A DNA stretch of 64,000 bases from Polaromonas sp. CG_9.7 (GTDB taxonomy: Bacteria; Pseudomonadota; Gammaproteobacteria; Burkholderiales; Burkholderiaceae_C), in the NCBI RefSeq assembly GCF_015752205.1, contig NZ_JADOVG010000002.1, positions 62,001 through 126,000 of the forward strand, given 5' to 3'. Positions 17,068-25,528 of this stretch are shown in pieces. Positions within the stretch are counted from its first letter, which is position 1. Every line of letters starts with the position of its first letter. Below the pieces are notes generated by a model, which saw nothing but the letters and a program-made list of their open reading frames with translations, was not told where the DNA came from and made no database searches. The position numbers and the translations under genes were made by a program.

Positions 17068-17390
17068 CGCAGGCGCTGCTGGTCATCAATTCGGGCTCGT
17101 CGAGCGTCAAGTTCGCCACCTACGACGTGGTCGAGCCCGAGTCGTCGCTGGCGCGCATTGCCAACGGCCGCGCGCTGGGGACGGTGGGTCACCGGGTGGT
17201 GCATGGCAGCGAAAAGTTTGTGCGACCCGTCGTGGTGACGCCGTAAATTCTGGTGCAGCTCGACGGCTTCACACCGCTTGCGCCGCTGCATCAGGCGCAC
17301 AACCTGTCGGCCATCCGCGCCATTGCCAGCGTATGCCCGGAACTGCCCCAAGTCGCCTGTTTCGACACCGAGTCCCACTCTTCAAACCAA
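17064..17390 (+). pseudogene. ackA: Acetate kinase (ackA) relic, deleted and nonsense-mutated
   Basis: It starts with ATG and MTQALLVINSGSSSVKFATY, the unmistakable N-terminus of acetate kinase. It then jumps to LGTVGHRVVHGSEKFVRPVV (an internal deletion of several dozen residues), meets an in-frame TAA at 17244-17246, continues as LDGFTPLAPLHQAHNLSAIR and ends near VACFDTESH, the start of the active-site region. The remaining ~290 residues of the ~400-residue enzyme are missing, and amn begins its 3' end here on the other strand. Acetyl phosphate/acetate interconversion cannot come from this copy. Confidence 0.85.
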
Positions 17391-17398
17391 AGCAACAA

Positions 17399-18898
17399 CT
17401 ACTGAAACGCCACTTCAGAAAAACTCCGCAGCTTGCGGCTGTGCAACTGGCTGATGCCCTCGGCGCGCAGCAACTCCACCGCCCGCATGCCAATGCGCAG
17501 ATGCTGGTCCACCCGGTCACGGTAGAACTGGTTCGCCATGCCCGGCAACTTGATCTCGCCGTGCAGTGGCTTGTCGCTCACGCACAAGAGCGTGCCGTAA
17601 GGCACCCGGAAACGAAAACCGTTGGCGGCAATCGTCGCGCTTTCCATGTCCAGCGCAATCGCCCGGCTCTGGCTGAAGCGGCGCTGCACCTGGTTGCCGG
17701 GCAGCAACTCCCAGTTGCGGTTGTCGGTCGAGGCCACGGTGCCGGTGCGCATGATGCGTTTGAGGTCGGCGCCTTCTGCATTCGTCACGTCTTCCACCGC
17801 CTGCTGCAATGCCTTCTGGATCTCGGCCAGCGCCGGAATCGGCACCCATAGCGGCAGCTCTTCATCCAGCACATGGTCTTCGCGCACATAGCCGTGGGCC
17901 AGCACGTAGTCGCCCAGTTGCTGGCTGGTGCGCAGGCCGGCGCAGTGGCCGAGCATGATCCAGGCGTGCGGACGCAGCACGGCGACATGGTCGGTGATGT
18001 TCTTCGCATTGGCCGGCCCGACGCCGATGTTGACCATGGTGGTGCCGGTGCGGTCGGCCCGCACCAGGTGGTAGGCCGGCATTTGCGGCAGGCGCGGTGG
18101 TGCCAAGCCCAGTTCGTCGCCGTCCTGCGCGCCCAGGCCGGTGCGCCGTGTCACCACATTGCCCGGTTCGATGAAGGCAATGTATTCGCTGGCCGGGTTG
18201 GCCATTTCGGCATGCCCCAGCCGGACGAATTCGTCAATATAGAACTGGTAATTGGTGAACAGCACGAAGTTCTGGAACCAGTGCGGCGAAGTGCCGGTGT
18301 AGTGGCGCAGGCGTTGCAGCGAATAGTCGACGCGCGCTGCGGTGAACAGCGACAGCGGCTGCGGCTGGCCGGCAAGAGGCTCGTAGGTGCCGTTGGCAAT
18401 GCCGTCGTCCATGGCGGCCAGGTCGGGCAGGTCGAACACGTCGCGCATCAGCATGCGCCGGGCCGCGCTCATCGTGCCCTCGATGTGGTCGTTCTCGGCA
18501 AACGAGAAGTGGATCGGGATTGGCTGGGTGCTGGTGCCCACTTCCAGTTCGACCTCGTGGTTTTGCATCAGCAGGCGGAATTGCGCCAGGTAGTAGTCGG
18601 CGTACAGGTCGGGCCGGGTCAGGGTGGTTTCATAGTGCCCCGGTCCGGCGACAAAACCGTAGCTCAGGTGCACGATGTCGGGCGTTTCCAGGATCGCCCG
18701 GGCCACCGTCTCGGTGTGGATGCGGACGAATGGGTAGCAGGCGCGCACATGGCCGGGCAGGGTGTCGCCGTCCAGGTAGCGCTGCATCGCGCTGCGCAGG
18801 TGGCCGATTTGCTGGTCGTAGATGGCACGCACCTGCGCCAGCGCGGCGGCCGGGTCGCGGTAACGGGTGGGGGCAATGAAGGGGGGCAGGTAGGGCAT
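17399..18898 (-). CDS. amn: AMP nucleosidase
   Basis: The 499-residue enzyme hydrolyses AMP to adenine and ribose 5-phosphate. It has the Amn N-terminal domain and the C-terminal nucleoside-phosphorylase-like domain, with [33 protein letters not shown] and [21 protein letters not shown] containing the catalytic/ligand residues. The start at 18898 ([10 protein letters not shown]) gives the usual length; a 51-residue upstream extension is rejected. It is monocistronic and divergent from phnC. Confidence 0.92.
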   Translation of the reverse strand: MPYLPPFIAPTRYRDPAAALAQVRAIYDQQIGHLRSAMQRYLDGDTLPGHVRACYPFVRIHTETVARAILETPDIVHLSYGFVAGPGHYETTLTRPDLYADYYLAQFRLLMQNHEVELEVGTSTQPIPIHFSFAENDHIEGTMSAARRMLMRDVFDLPDLAAMDDGIANGTYEPLAGQPQPLSLFTAARVDYSLQRLRHYTGTSPHWFQNFVLFTNYQFYIDEFVRLGHAEMANPASEYIAFIEPGNVVTRRTGLGAQDGDELGLAPPRLPQMPAYHLVRADRTGTTMVNIGVGPANAKNITDHVAVLRPHAWIMLGHCAGLRTSQQLGDYVLAHGYVREDHVLDEELPLWVPIPALAEIQKALQQAVEDVTNAEGADLKRIMRTGTVASTDNRNWELLPGNQVQRRFSQSRAIALDMESATIAANGFRFRVPYGTLLCVSDKPLHGEIKLPGMANQFYRDRVDQHLRIGMRAVELLRAEGISQLHSRKLRSFSEVAFQ

Positions 18899-19037
18899 GC
18901 CTCTTATTGTGCCCCGGCTCAGCGGTAGCGCGGTACGGCGGGATTCATGCCCTGCTCGGAACGGCTTATCCGGGATAGACACGAAAACGACACATTGCGA
19001 CCCTAGATTCGAACATTCAAACATCTGGAGAAAGACC

Positions 19038-19910
19038 ATGAGTGCTGCCATTCAAATCAATACGCTGAGCAAAACCTTTGCCAATGGCCGAAAAGCCTTG
19101 CAACAGATTGACCTCTGCATTGCACCCGGAGAAATGGTGGCGCTGATCGGGGCCTCCGGCTCCGGAAAATCGACCTTGCTCCGGCATATGGCGGGCCTGA
19201 TGGCGGGCGATGCCCATGCCGCAGGCTCCGTCGAGATTCATGGCCGGACCGTGCAGTGCAATGGAAAGATAGCCCCTGACATCCGCTCCGTGCGCTCGGG
19301 AGTCGGGTTCATTTTTCAGCAGTTCAATCTGGTTGGCCGCTTGCCGGTGATCATCAACGTGCTCGCGGGAACGCTGCACAGGGTCCCCCTGTGGCGCAGC
19401 CTGATCCGCTGGTTCACGTCCGAGGAAAAAGCCCGGGGCATCGAAGCGCTGCGCCGGGTGGGCATCGCCGAATGCTGGGCGCAGCGTGCCTCTACCCTTT
19501 CAGGCGGACAGCAGCAGCGCGCAGCGATTGCACGGGCCATGGTGCAGGGTGCCCGGGTGGTGCTGGCCGATGAGCCAATTGCTTCGCTTGACCCGGAGTC
19601 GGCACGCAAGGTCATGGAGGTTTTGGCCCGCGTCAACCGGGAAGACCAATGCACGGTGGTGGTCTCGCTGCACCAGGTCAATGTTGCCATGAAGTACTGT
19701 GCGCGCGCCATCGCGCTGCATCAGGGAAAAGTGGTGTACGACGGCCCCTCGGTGGGCCTGACGCCTGAAGTCCTGCGAGGGCTGTATGGCGCAGAAGCCG
19801 ACGACATCTTGTCGCTGGGCGACCATATTTCCAGCCTTGAGGACAAGCTCAAACCCGTTCCGCACCTGGTATGGCCTGCCGCCATGAGGCCCTTGGCACG
19901 TGTTGCCTGA
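19038..19910 (+). CDS. phnC: Phosphonate ABC transporter ATP-binding protein PhnC
   Basis: A 290-residue ATPase with Walker [10 protein letters not shown], signature [15 protein letters not shown], Walker [13 protein letters not shown] and the PhnC-typical [21 protein letters not shown]. The ATG at 19038 follows GGAG at 19027-19030; upstream in-frame codons overlap the amn promoter and are not used. It is the first gene of phnCDE and energises phosphonate uptake. Confidence 0.94.
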   Translation: MSAAIQINTLSKTFANGRKALQQIDLCIAPGEMVALIGASGSGKSTLLRHMAGLMAGDAHAAGSVEIHGRTVQCNGKIAPDIRSVRSGVGFIFQQFNLVGRLPVIINVLAGTLHRVPLWRSLIRWFTSEEKARGIEALRRVGIAECWAQRASTLSGGQQQRAAIARAMVQGARVVLADEPIASLDPESARKVMEVLARVNREDQCTVVVSLHQVNVAMKYCARAIALHQGKVVYDGPSVGLTPEVLRGLYGAEADDILSLGDHISSLEDKLKPVPHLVWPAAMRPLARVA

Positions 19911-19961
19911 GCCGCTTTTTCATCTGTTCGTCCATGTATTCAACCTAAAGAGAAAACCACC

Positions 19962-20933
19962 ATGATTAAAAAATTACTGGCCGCACTGGCCGCCACAGCG
20001 CTGGTCAGCCTGGCAGCGGCAGGACCTGCGGCTGCACAAACGATGAAGGAATTCAATTTCGGCATCATTTCCACCGAGTCATCCCAGAACCTGAAGTCCG
20101 ACTGGCAGCCAATTCTGGACGACATGGCCCAAAAGACCGGCATGAAAATCAATGCCTTTTTTGCTTCCGACTACGCCGGAATCGTTGAAGCCATGCGCTT
20201 TAACAAGGTGCAGGCTGCCTGGTTCGGCAACAAGTCCGCCATGGAAGCCGTGGATCGCGCAAGTGGCGAGGTTTTTGCGCAGATGGTCAATGCCGACGGC
20301 GCCCAGGGCTATTACTCGCACCTGATCGTGAACAAGGACAGCCCGCTCAAGTCGATCGACGACGTGCTCAAGAACGGAAAGAATTTGTCCTTTGGCAACG
20401 GCGACCCCAACTCCACATCGGGTTTTCTGGTTCCGGGGTACTACGTTTTTGCGAAGAACAAGATCGACCCCAAAACCTTTTTCAAGGTGACACGCGGCGC
20501 CAACCATGAAAGCAACGGGCTGGCAGTGGCCAACAAGCAGATCGATGTCGCCACCAACAACAGCGAAAACCTTGAAAAGATGAAGGAGCGCCTGCCCGAG
20601 AAGTTCAACGACATCCGCGTCGTCTGGACCTCGCCGCTGATTCCGCTGGACCCACTGGTGATGCGCAAGGATTTACCGCAAGCCACCAAGACAAGCGTGC
20701 GTGACTTCTTCTACAACTACGGCAAGAACAGCCAGCAGGAAAAGGACAACCTGATGAAGCTCTCCAAGCTCTCGGGCTTCAAGGCCTCAACCAACGCGCA
20801 GCTGGTTCCGATTCGCCAGCTTGAACTGTTCAAGGAAAGAAACAAGTTCGAAGCCGATGCCGGCATGACGGCGGCCGACAAGCAGGTCAAGCTCGCAGAG
20901 ATTGACAAAAAGCTGACCGACCTGGGCCAGTGA
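19962..20933 (+). CDS. phnD: Phosphonate ABC transporter periplasmic binding protein PhnD
   Basis: The 323-residue precursor begins with a Sec signal peptide (MIKKLLAALAATALVSLAAA, cleavage near PAAAQ). The mature protein contains NFGIISTESSQNLKSDWQP and the PhnD ligand-pocket segments AWFGNKSAMEAVDRA and GNGDPNSTSGFLVPGYYVF. It captures phosphonates such as 2-aminoethylphosphonate in the periplasm and delivers them to PhnE. An AAAGAGAAA-type ribosome binding site precedes the ATG. Confidence 0.94.
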   Translation: MIKKLLAALAATALVSLAAAGPAAAQTMKEFNFGIISTESSQNLKSDWQPILDDMAQKTGMKINAFFASDYAGIVEAMRFNKVQAAWFGNKSAMEAVDRASGEVFAQMVNADGAQGYYSHLIVNKDSPLKSIDDVLKNGKNLSFGNGDPNSTSGFLVPGYYVFAKNKIDPKTFFKVTRGANHESNGLAVANKQIDVATNNSENLEKMKERLPEKFNDIRVVWTSPLIPLDPLVMRKDLPQATKTSVRDFFYNYGKNSQQEKDNLMKLSKLSGFKASTNAQLVPIRQLELFKERNKFEADAGMTAADKQVKLAEIDKKLTDLGQ

Positions 20934-20976
20934 GGATGTCGCTTTACCTTGATTTTTTGACTTTGGCTTTGATGAC

Positions 20977-21783
20977 ATGACCTCTCCTGCTTCCCCCTTG
21001 GTGGCTCCTTCCCTCCACACCCGATTGCCAAAAACCAGCCTGTTGGCGATGCTCGGTTGGGCCGGTGTTCTCGCGCTGCTGGCGGCTTCCTGGAAGGGCG
21101 CAGACATGCGTCCGCTGGACCTGGTGCGTGATTCCGGCAACATGGCGCAATACGCGGCGGATTTTTTCCCGCCGGACTTCGGCCAGTGGCGCTTCTATAT
21201 GCAGGAAATGGTGGTGACCCTGCAGATTGCCTTGTGGGGTACGGCGCTGGCCGTGGTGTTTGCCGTTCCGCTGGGCTTGCTTTCATCGGCCAATATCGCA
21301 CCAGCCTGGATTCGGCAGCCAGTCAGGCGGCTGATGGATGCGGCGCGCGCCATCAACGAAATGGTGTTTGCGATGCTCTTCATCGTGGCCGTGGGACTGG
21401 GGCCGTTTGCCGGTGTTCTGGCCTTGTTTGTGCATACCACGGGAGTGCTGGCCAAGCTTTTTTCCGAGGCTGTGGAGTCGATTGACGCGCAGCCGGTCGA
21501 AGGCATACGTGCGACCGGCGCCAATGCGCTGGAAGAAATTGTCTACGGCATCATTCCGCAGGTCTTGCCGCTGTGGATTTCATATACCTTGTACCGTTTC
21601 GAATCCAATGTCCGTTCGGCCTCTGTTGTGGGCATGGTCGGGGCTGGTGGCGTTGGCGTCATCCTGTGGGAAATCATCCGGAGCTTCCAATATGCACAAA
21701 CCTGTGCAGTGATGGTCATTATTGTGGTGACGGTCACGGTGATTGACCTGGTGTCGGCCCGCATCCGCACCGCCTTGGTGTAG
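20977..21783 (+). CDS. phnE: Phosphonate ABC transporter permease PhnE
   Basis: A 268-residue inner-membrane permease with about six membrane segments and the EAA-loop [24 protein letters not shown] that contacts PhnC. The motif [20 protein letters not shown] near the C-terminus is typical of PhnE. It is followed after 8 bases by the HD-domain oxygenase gene, so uptake and cleavage enzymes share an operon. Confidence 0.93.
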   Translation: MTSPASPLVAPSLHTRLPKTSLLAMLGWAGVLALLAASWKGADMRPLDLVRDSGNMAQYAADFFPPDFGQWRFYMQEMVVTLQIALWGTALAVVFAVPLGLLSSANIAPAWIRQPVRRLMDAARAINEMVFAMLFIVAVGLGPFAGVLALFVHTTGVLAKLFSEAVESIDAQPVEGIRATGANALEEIVYGIIPQVLPLWISYTLYRFESNVRSASVVGMVGAGGVGVILWEIIRSFQYAQTCAVMVIIVVTVTVIDLVSARIRTALV

Positions 21784-21791
21784 GGGGTGTC

Positions 21792-22355
21792 ATGGCTTTG
21801 ACGATTGAGCAGATCACGGCGTTATTTCGTGTGCAGGGTAGGGTGCAATATGGCTCGGAAGCCGTCAGTCAGCTTCAGCATGCCCTGCAATGCGCGCACC
21901 TGGCCGAGCGAGCCGGCAGCGCGCCCGCGCTGATTTCTGCAGCCTTGCTGCATGACCTTGGCCATTTGCTGGCCCCTGAACCTGTGGATAAAACGTCTGG
22001 CAAGGACGACCTGCACCAGTACGTGGCCATTCCATTTTTGCGCGGCGTGTTTTGTGCTGCCGTGATCGAGCCCATCCGCCTGCATGTGGAGGCCAAACGC
22101 TATCTTTGTCATGTGGAAAAACACTACCGGGCTGGTTTGTCATCAGCCTCCTGGCGCAGCCTGATGGTTCAGGGCGGGGCGTTTTCAAGTGCACAAGCAG
22201 CCGCTTTCATCGCCAGTCCGCATGCGAGGGAGGCGGTGGAATTGCGTCGTTGGGACGATCTGGCCAAGGACCCCGCCGCGAAGCCGCCCGACTGGACCCA
22301 CTATGCGGGTATTTTGGCGTGTGCGGGCAGGGCTTTCGCCCCGCGCCCCAGCTGA
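21792..22355 (+). CDS. PhnZ-like HD-domain mixed-valent di-iron phosphonate oxygenase
   Basis: The 187-residue protein matches the HD-domain family found in phosphonate operons. The HD motif is H54-D55 in ALLHDLGHLL, with H30 and later HVEAKRYLCHVEKHY completing the metal site. Y20 and E23 (QYGSEAV) have the same three-residue spacing as Y24 and E27 of PhnZ, which gate the active site and recognise the substrate amine. PhnZ cleaves 2-amino-1-hydroxyethylphosphonate to glycine and phosphate using O2. Its usual hydroxylase partner PhnY is not in the window, so the substrate here is open. Confidence 0.85.
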   Translation: MALTIEQITALFRVQGRVQYGSEAVSQLQHALQCAHLAERAGSAPALISAALLHDLGHLLAPEPVDKTSGKDDLHQYVAIPFLRGVFCAAVIEPIRLHVEAKRYLCHVEKHYRAGLSSASWRSLMVQGGAFSSAQAAAFIASPHAREAVELRRWDDLAKDPAAKPPDWTHYAGILACAGRAFAPRPS

Positions 22356-22373
22356 TCCAGACCATGCGCTTTT

Positions 22374-22922
22374 TCAGCGCATGGGGTCCGGGCCGGTGAG
22401 GTAATCGGCCAGCTGCTGGCCTGCCACTCCTACGCTGCTGTCGTTGGCGATCACGCATTCGGCTTTTAGGCCGTCAAACAAACTGTTACGCGCGAGCCGT
22501 TGGGCGACCGCGCTGTCGGCATCCCTGCCGCGCAGCTTCAGGCGCTCGGCCAGGTGCACGGGGTCGGCCGTGATGTGCACCACCCGAACATTGGCTGATG
22601 GCGCCAATTGATGGACATGCGCACGTGAGCCATTGACCACCACGAGGCGTCCGGCTTGCACATCGGCGGCGTAGCGCTGGGCAATGCCGTAATAAAACCC
22701 ATGCGCCTTCCAGTGCCAGCTCAGCCCCCCGGTGTGCATCAGGCCAAGGAAGTCTGTTTCGTTCACCGGGTCGTGGTCTGAACCGGTTTGGGCAGGCCGC
22801 GTCACCAAGCGGCGCGAAAAAACGATGTCCCTGCGTTCCCTCATCGTCTGTTGCGCTGAGGCGATCACGCTGTCTTTGCCCACACCGGAAGGGCCGCAGA
22901 TGAAAATCCATGCACCGCTCAT
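22374..22922 (-). CDS. phnN: Ribose 1,5-bisphosphate phosphokinase PhnN
   Basis: The 182-residue P-loop kinase begins MSGAWIFICGPSGVGKDSVI (Walker A GPSGVGKDS) and is guanylate-kinase-like (RRLVTRPAQTGSDHD, VVVNGSRAHV). It phosphorylates ribose 1,5-bisphosphate to PRPP, the last salvage step of the C-P lyase pathway. Its ATG overlaps the stop of the DUF1045 gene (ATGA), and the three minus-strand genes phnF-DUF1045-phnN form one operon divergent from phnG. Confidence 0.92.
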   Translation of the reverse strand: MSGAWIFICGPSGVGKDSVIASAQQTMRERRDIVFSRRLVTRPAQTGSDHDPVNETDFLGLMHTGGLSWHWKAHGFYYGIAQRYAADVQAGRLVVVNGSRAHVHQLAPSANVRVVHITADPVHLAERLKLRGRDADSAVAQRLARNSLFDGLKAECVIANDSSVGVAGQQLADYLTGPDPMR

Positions 22923-23614
22923 GGCTGCAGTTTCAGGTCAATCAGTCGGAGAAACGGCGCACCCGGCGTTCGTTCAACAAACAGGCAGAGCTGATCCAGC
23001 CACAGCGGGGATTCGGCATTGAGACGGCATGTCACGGGCGTTACGGCGTCAGACACGCGCTGTGCCATGGACGGCTCCACGGGACCCGTCAGCGTCATGT
23101 GCAACCGAAAGCGCTCCATCACATGGGGGTAGCCGTAGCATGCCAACAGTTCGGCCTCCCGTGCGTCAAGTGGTTCGGCCCGGCGGCGCGCAAGCTCGGC
23201 CTGCAGCAGCGGCGCACGCAAGTCATCAAGTTCCTGCACGCAGGCTGCGGCCAGTGCAGACAGGCCTGCGGGCGGTGTGTCAGGCGTCAGGGCCATGAAG
23301 CTGTCAAGCGCTGCCAGGCGAAGCGGGCCCAAAGGCAGCGGTTTGAGCGAGTGGGCGAGCGTCTTCAGCCGCGAGACCAGTGCCTGTTCATCGTGGCCTG
23401 GCGTCAGGCGGAAAGGGGCTTTCAAGGTGGCATGAAAGCCGTAACGCCTGGGCTCCTGGGTGATGCTGGCAAGCGCCTCAGGTGAAATCCCTGCCAGCCG
23501 TGGCTGGGCCAGCGCGGTGTTGTCGTATTCGTCACGGCCCAGCCAATGTGCGCCGAATGTTCGCCAGGGCGAGTGTTTGCCGGGTGCAAAATAAACGGCA
23601 TAACGCGGGCTCAT
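22919..23614 (-). CDS. DUF1045 phosphonate-operon protein, 2H phosphoesterase-like
   Basis: The 231-residue protein starts MSPRYAVYFAPGKHSPW, the typical N-terminus of the DUF1045 phosphonate-metabolism family. Two H-x-T motifs, YGFHATLKAPF and RLHMTLTGPV, about 110 residues apart are the signature of 2H phosphoesterases, which open cyclic phosphodiesters. The start overlaps the phnF stop (ATGA). Since phnP is absent here, this protein is a candidate for hydrolysing 5-phosphoribosyl 1,2-cyclic phosphate (inference). A longer upstream extension lies within phnF and is rejected. Confidence 0.85.
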   Translation of the reverse strand: MSPRYAVYFAPGKHSPWRTFGAHWLGRDEYDNTALAQPRLAGISPEALASITQEPRRYGFHATLKAPFRLTPGHDEQALVSRLKTLAHSLKPLPLGPLRLAALDSFMALTPDTPPAGLSALAAACVQELDDLRAPLLQAELARRRAEPLDAREAELLACYGYPHVMERFRLHMTLTGPVEPSMAQRVSDAVTPVTCRLNAESPLWLDQLCLFVERTPGAPFLRLIDLKLQP

Positions 23615-24372
23615 GACACACCTGCCGCGCTGACGACAAGCTGAAAGCGGTCGCCGCAAAAGACCGTTTCTCCGTACTTGATGGGCTGCTTGTCCATGTC
23701 CACGTCCAGGCCTTCTACGCACAGCACCGGACGGGATACGGGTTGTTTCAGCAGGCGTGCCGTTTCGTCCGAAGGCATTTGCGTGGTGATGCGGCTTTCG
23801 GCGCGCAGATAGTCTTCAACGCCGAAGTGGCGCAGTATTTCGGTGGCTCGGGTGCCGTCGTTCAGCATGTCCAGCAACCCGTCAAATCGTTGTGCCGGGT
23901 AATAGGCCGTTGCCAGACACAGCGGCTGCTCGTTCGCCTCATCGAGTATTTCCACCATCAGCACCTGGTCGCCTTTGCCGAGTTTGAGCTCGTGCGCCAC
24001 CCGCTCTGGTGCCGGCATTTTGCGTGCGGTCAGCAACTGCTGGCTGGACAACAAACCCTGCCGTTTCATGTTTTCTGTGAAGCGTGTGCGGCGCGACAAC
24101 TCGTAGTCGAGCAAGGCGTGCTGAACAAAAGTGCCGCGCCCCGGTTCGATGCGAACCAGCCCTTCCAGCTGCAGCGCGGCCACCGCCTGGCGCAGTGTAT
24201 GGCGGTTCACGCCAAAGCGTGCCGCCAGCTCGGTTTCGCTGGGCAGACGGCCAGTCCCGCAGAAGCTGCGGTCACGTATTTCTGTGCTGAGTTGATCGGC
24301 AATTTTCTTCCAGACGGCCACGCCGCTGCGTCGACCCGGAGTGCTGAAAAGGGGTGGGTTGGTTGTCATCAT
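23611..24372 (-). CDS. phnF: PhnF, GntR/HutC-family regulator of phosphonate genes
   Basis: The 253-residue regulator has an N-terminal winged helix (WKKIADQLSTEIRD, LPSETELAARFGVNRHTLRQAV, GRGTFVQH) and a C-terminal UTRA effector domain ending in YGETVFCGDRFQLVV. The double ATG at 24372/24369 is the likely start; the upstream extension would run across the divergent phnG promoter. It probably represses the divergent phnGHIJKLM operon and its own operon. Confidence 0.9.
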   Translation of the reverse strand: MMTTNPPLFSTPGRRSGVAVWKKIADQLSTEIRDRSFCGTGRLPSETELAARFGVNRHTLRQAVAALQLEGLVRIEPGRGTFVQHALLDYELSRRTRFTENMKRQGLLSSQQLLTARKMPAPERVAHELKLGKGDQVLMVEILDEANEQPLCLATAYYPAQRFDGLLDMLNDGTRATEILRHFGVEDYLRAESRITTQMPSDETARLLKQPVSRPVLCVEGLDVDMDKQPIKYGETVFCGDRFQLVVSAAGVS

Positions 24373-24466
24373 TCGGTCATGTTGTCCAGTTGAACTAGCT
24401 ACTCTGCACACGCCGGATGCGTTGGCAGCAACAAACTTAACTCTAGTGACTGATTTAGACATCTGT
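24373..24466. promoter_or_regulatory. phnF-phnG divergent promoter region
   Basis: The 94 bases between the divergent starts must hold both promoters and the PhnF operator. TAGCTA and CTAGTGACTGATTTAGAC are locally symmetric or AT-rich candidates, but I see no convincing long palindrome or Pho box, so no site is assigned. Confidence 0.4.
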
Positions 24467-24931
24467 ATGACAAACCAGGCAATGAACACAAGTAACGAGC
24501 CGCGCAGACGATGGCTGGCCATACTGGCACGGGCCAGCCGGCCTGAGCTTGAGGCTGCACTGATGCCATTCGGCGACCTGCCGCCCCTTGCGCATGTCAG
24601 GGCGCCGGAGCCCGGCATGGTCATGCTGCGCGGACGTGTTGGCGGCACCGGCGACGCCTTCAATCTGGGGGAGGCCAGTGTCACGCGCTGCGCCTTGCGC
24701 GTGGGTGCCAGTGCCCTGGGGGTGGGTTATGCGCTGGGGCGTGATCGCCGCAAGGCCGAGCTGATTGCCATTTTTGATGCATGGCTCCAGGATGCCGGGC
24801 GCCATGCGCGTTTGCAGCGCGAGGTGGTAGAGCCGCTGGCAATACAGCAGGCGGCACAACGGAGTACGGCCAGCCAGGCGGCAGCCACTTCCAAGGTCGA
24901 ATTTTTCACTTTTGTCCGGGGCGAAACATGA
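24467..24931 (+). CDS. phnG: C-P lyase core subunit PhnG
   Basis: A PhnG protein of about 154 residues (RRRWLAILARASRPELEAAL, then FNLGEASVTRCALRVG and GVGYALGRDRRKAELIAIFD). With PhnH, PhnI and PhnJ it forms the core complex that makes and cleaves alkylphosphonate-ribose triphosphate. The start is uncertain between ATG 24467 and ATG 24482, neither having a strong ribosome binding site. Its stop overlaps phnH (ATGA). Confidence 0.93.
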   Translation: MTNQAMNTSNEPRRRWLAILARASRPELEAALMPFGDLPPLAHVRAPEPGMVMLRGRVGGTGDAFNLGEASVTRCALRVGASALGVGYALGRDRRKAELIAIFDAWLQDAGRHARLQREVVEPLAIQQAAQRSTASQAAATSKVEFFTFVRGET

Positions 24932-25527
24932 GCTACACCAATTCCATCAGCCTTGGCTTTGCCGACCCTGTGCATGACGCGCAACGGGCTTTTCGCGGGG
25001 CTCTTGACGCCTTGGCGCGTCCCGGACGGCGCTTGACGGTGGGCCAGCCCGTGAAAGGTCTTGCCCTTGGTCCGGCGATGGCGCACCTGCTGCTGGCACT
25101 GACCGACGATGACACCCCCGTGTGGTGGCAGCAGCCCGATGCCCGGACCGCAGGCTGGTTGCGCTTTCATACCGGCGCACCGCTGGCGGAAAACCCTGCC
25201 GAAGCTGCTTTTGCGGTACTGGGCGTGACCACGGCATGGCCGCCGCAGTACATGTTTGCACCGGGGTCGATGACCTCGCCCGAAGGTTCTGCCACCTTGC
25301 TGGTAGAGGTTCCTTCGCTTGATGACGGTCCTGCCCTGGAGTGGCGCGGCCCCGGCATTCGCGACATGCAGACCGTGCAGATTGCCGGCTTGCCTGAAAA
25401 CTTCTGGACGCAATGGCAAGCCAGTCAGGCGTCGTTTCCGCAAGGCGTGGACATCATCTTTACCTGCGCAGACGCCGCGCTGGGTTTGCCGCGCACCACC
25501 CGTGTGCGGCGTCTGAAGGGTATTTGA
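24928..25527 (+). CDS. phnH: C-P lyase core subunit PhnH
   Basis: The 199-residue protein contains the PhnH motifs DPVHDAQRAFRGALDALARPG, PPQYMFAPGSMTSPEGSATL and LPRTTRVRRLKGI. PhnH is a structural PLP-transferase-fold homologue without cofactor and is needed for core complex assembly. The ATG overlaps the phnG stop, and phnI begins two bases after its stop, indicating tight coupling. Confidence 0.94.
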   Translation: MSYTNSISLGFADPVHDAQRAFRGALDALARPGRRLTVGQPVKGLALGPAMAHLLLALTDDDTPVWWQQPDARTAGWLRFHTGAPLAENPAEAAFAVLGVTTAWPPQYMFAPGSMTSPEGSATLLVEVPSLDDGPALEWRGPGIRDMQTVQIAGLPENFWTQWQASQASFPQGVDIIFTCADAALGLPRTTRVRRLKGI

Positions 25528-25528
25528 C

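Noticed and set aside
17064..17246. 60-codon 'acetate kinase' as a functional small protein
   Set aside because: It has only the N-terminal phosphate-loop strand and an internal deletion; without the rest of the ASKHA fold it cannot be an enzyme.
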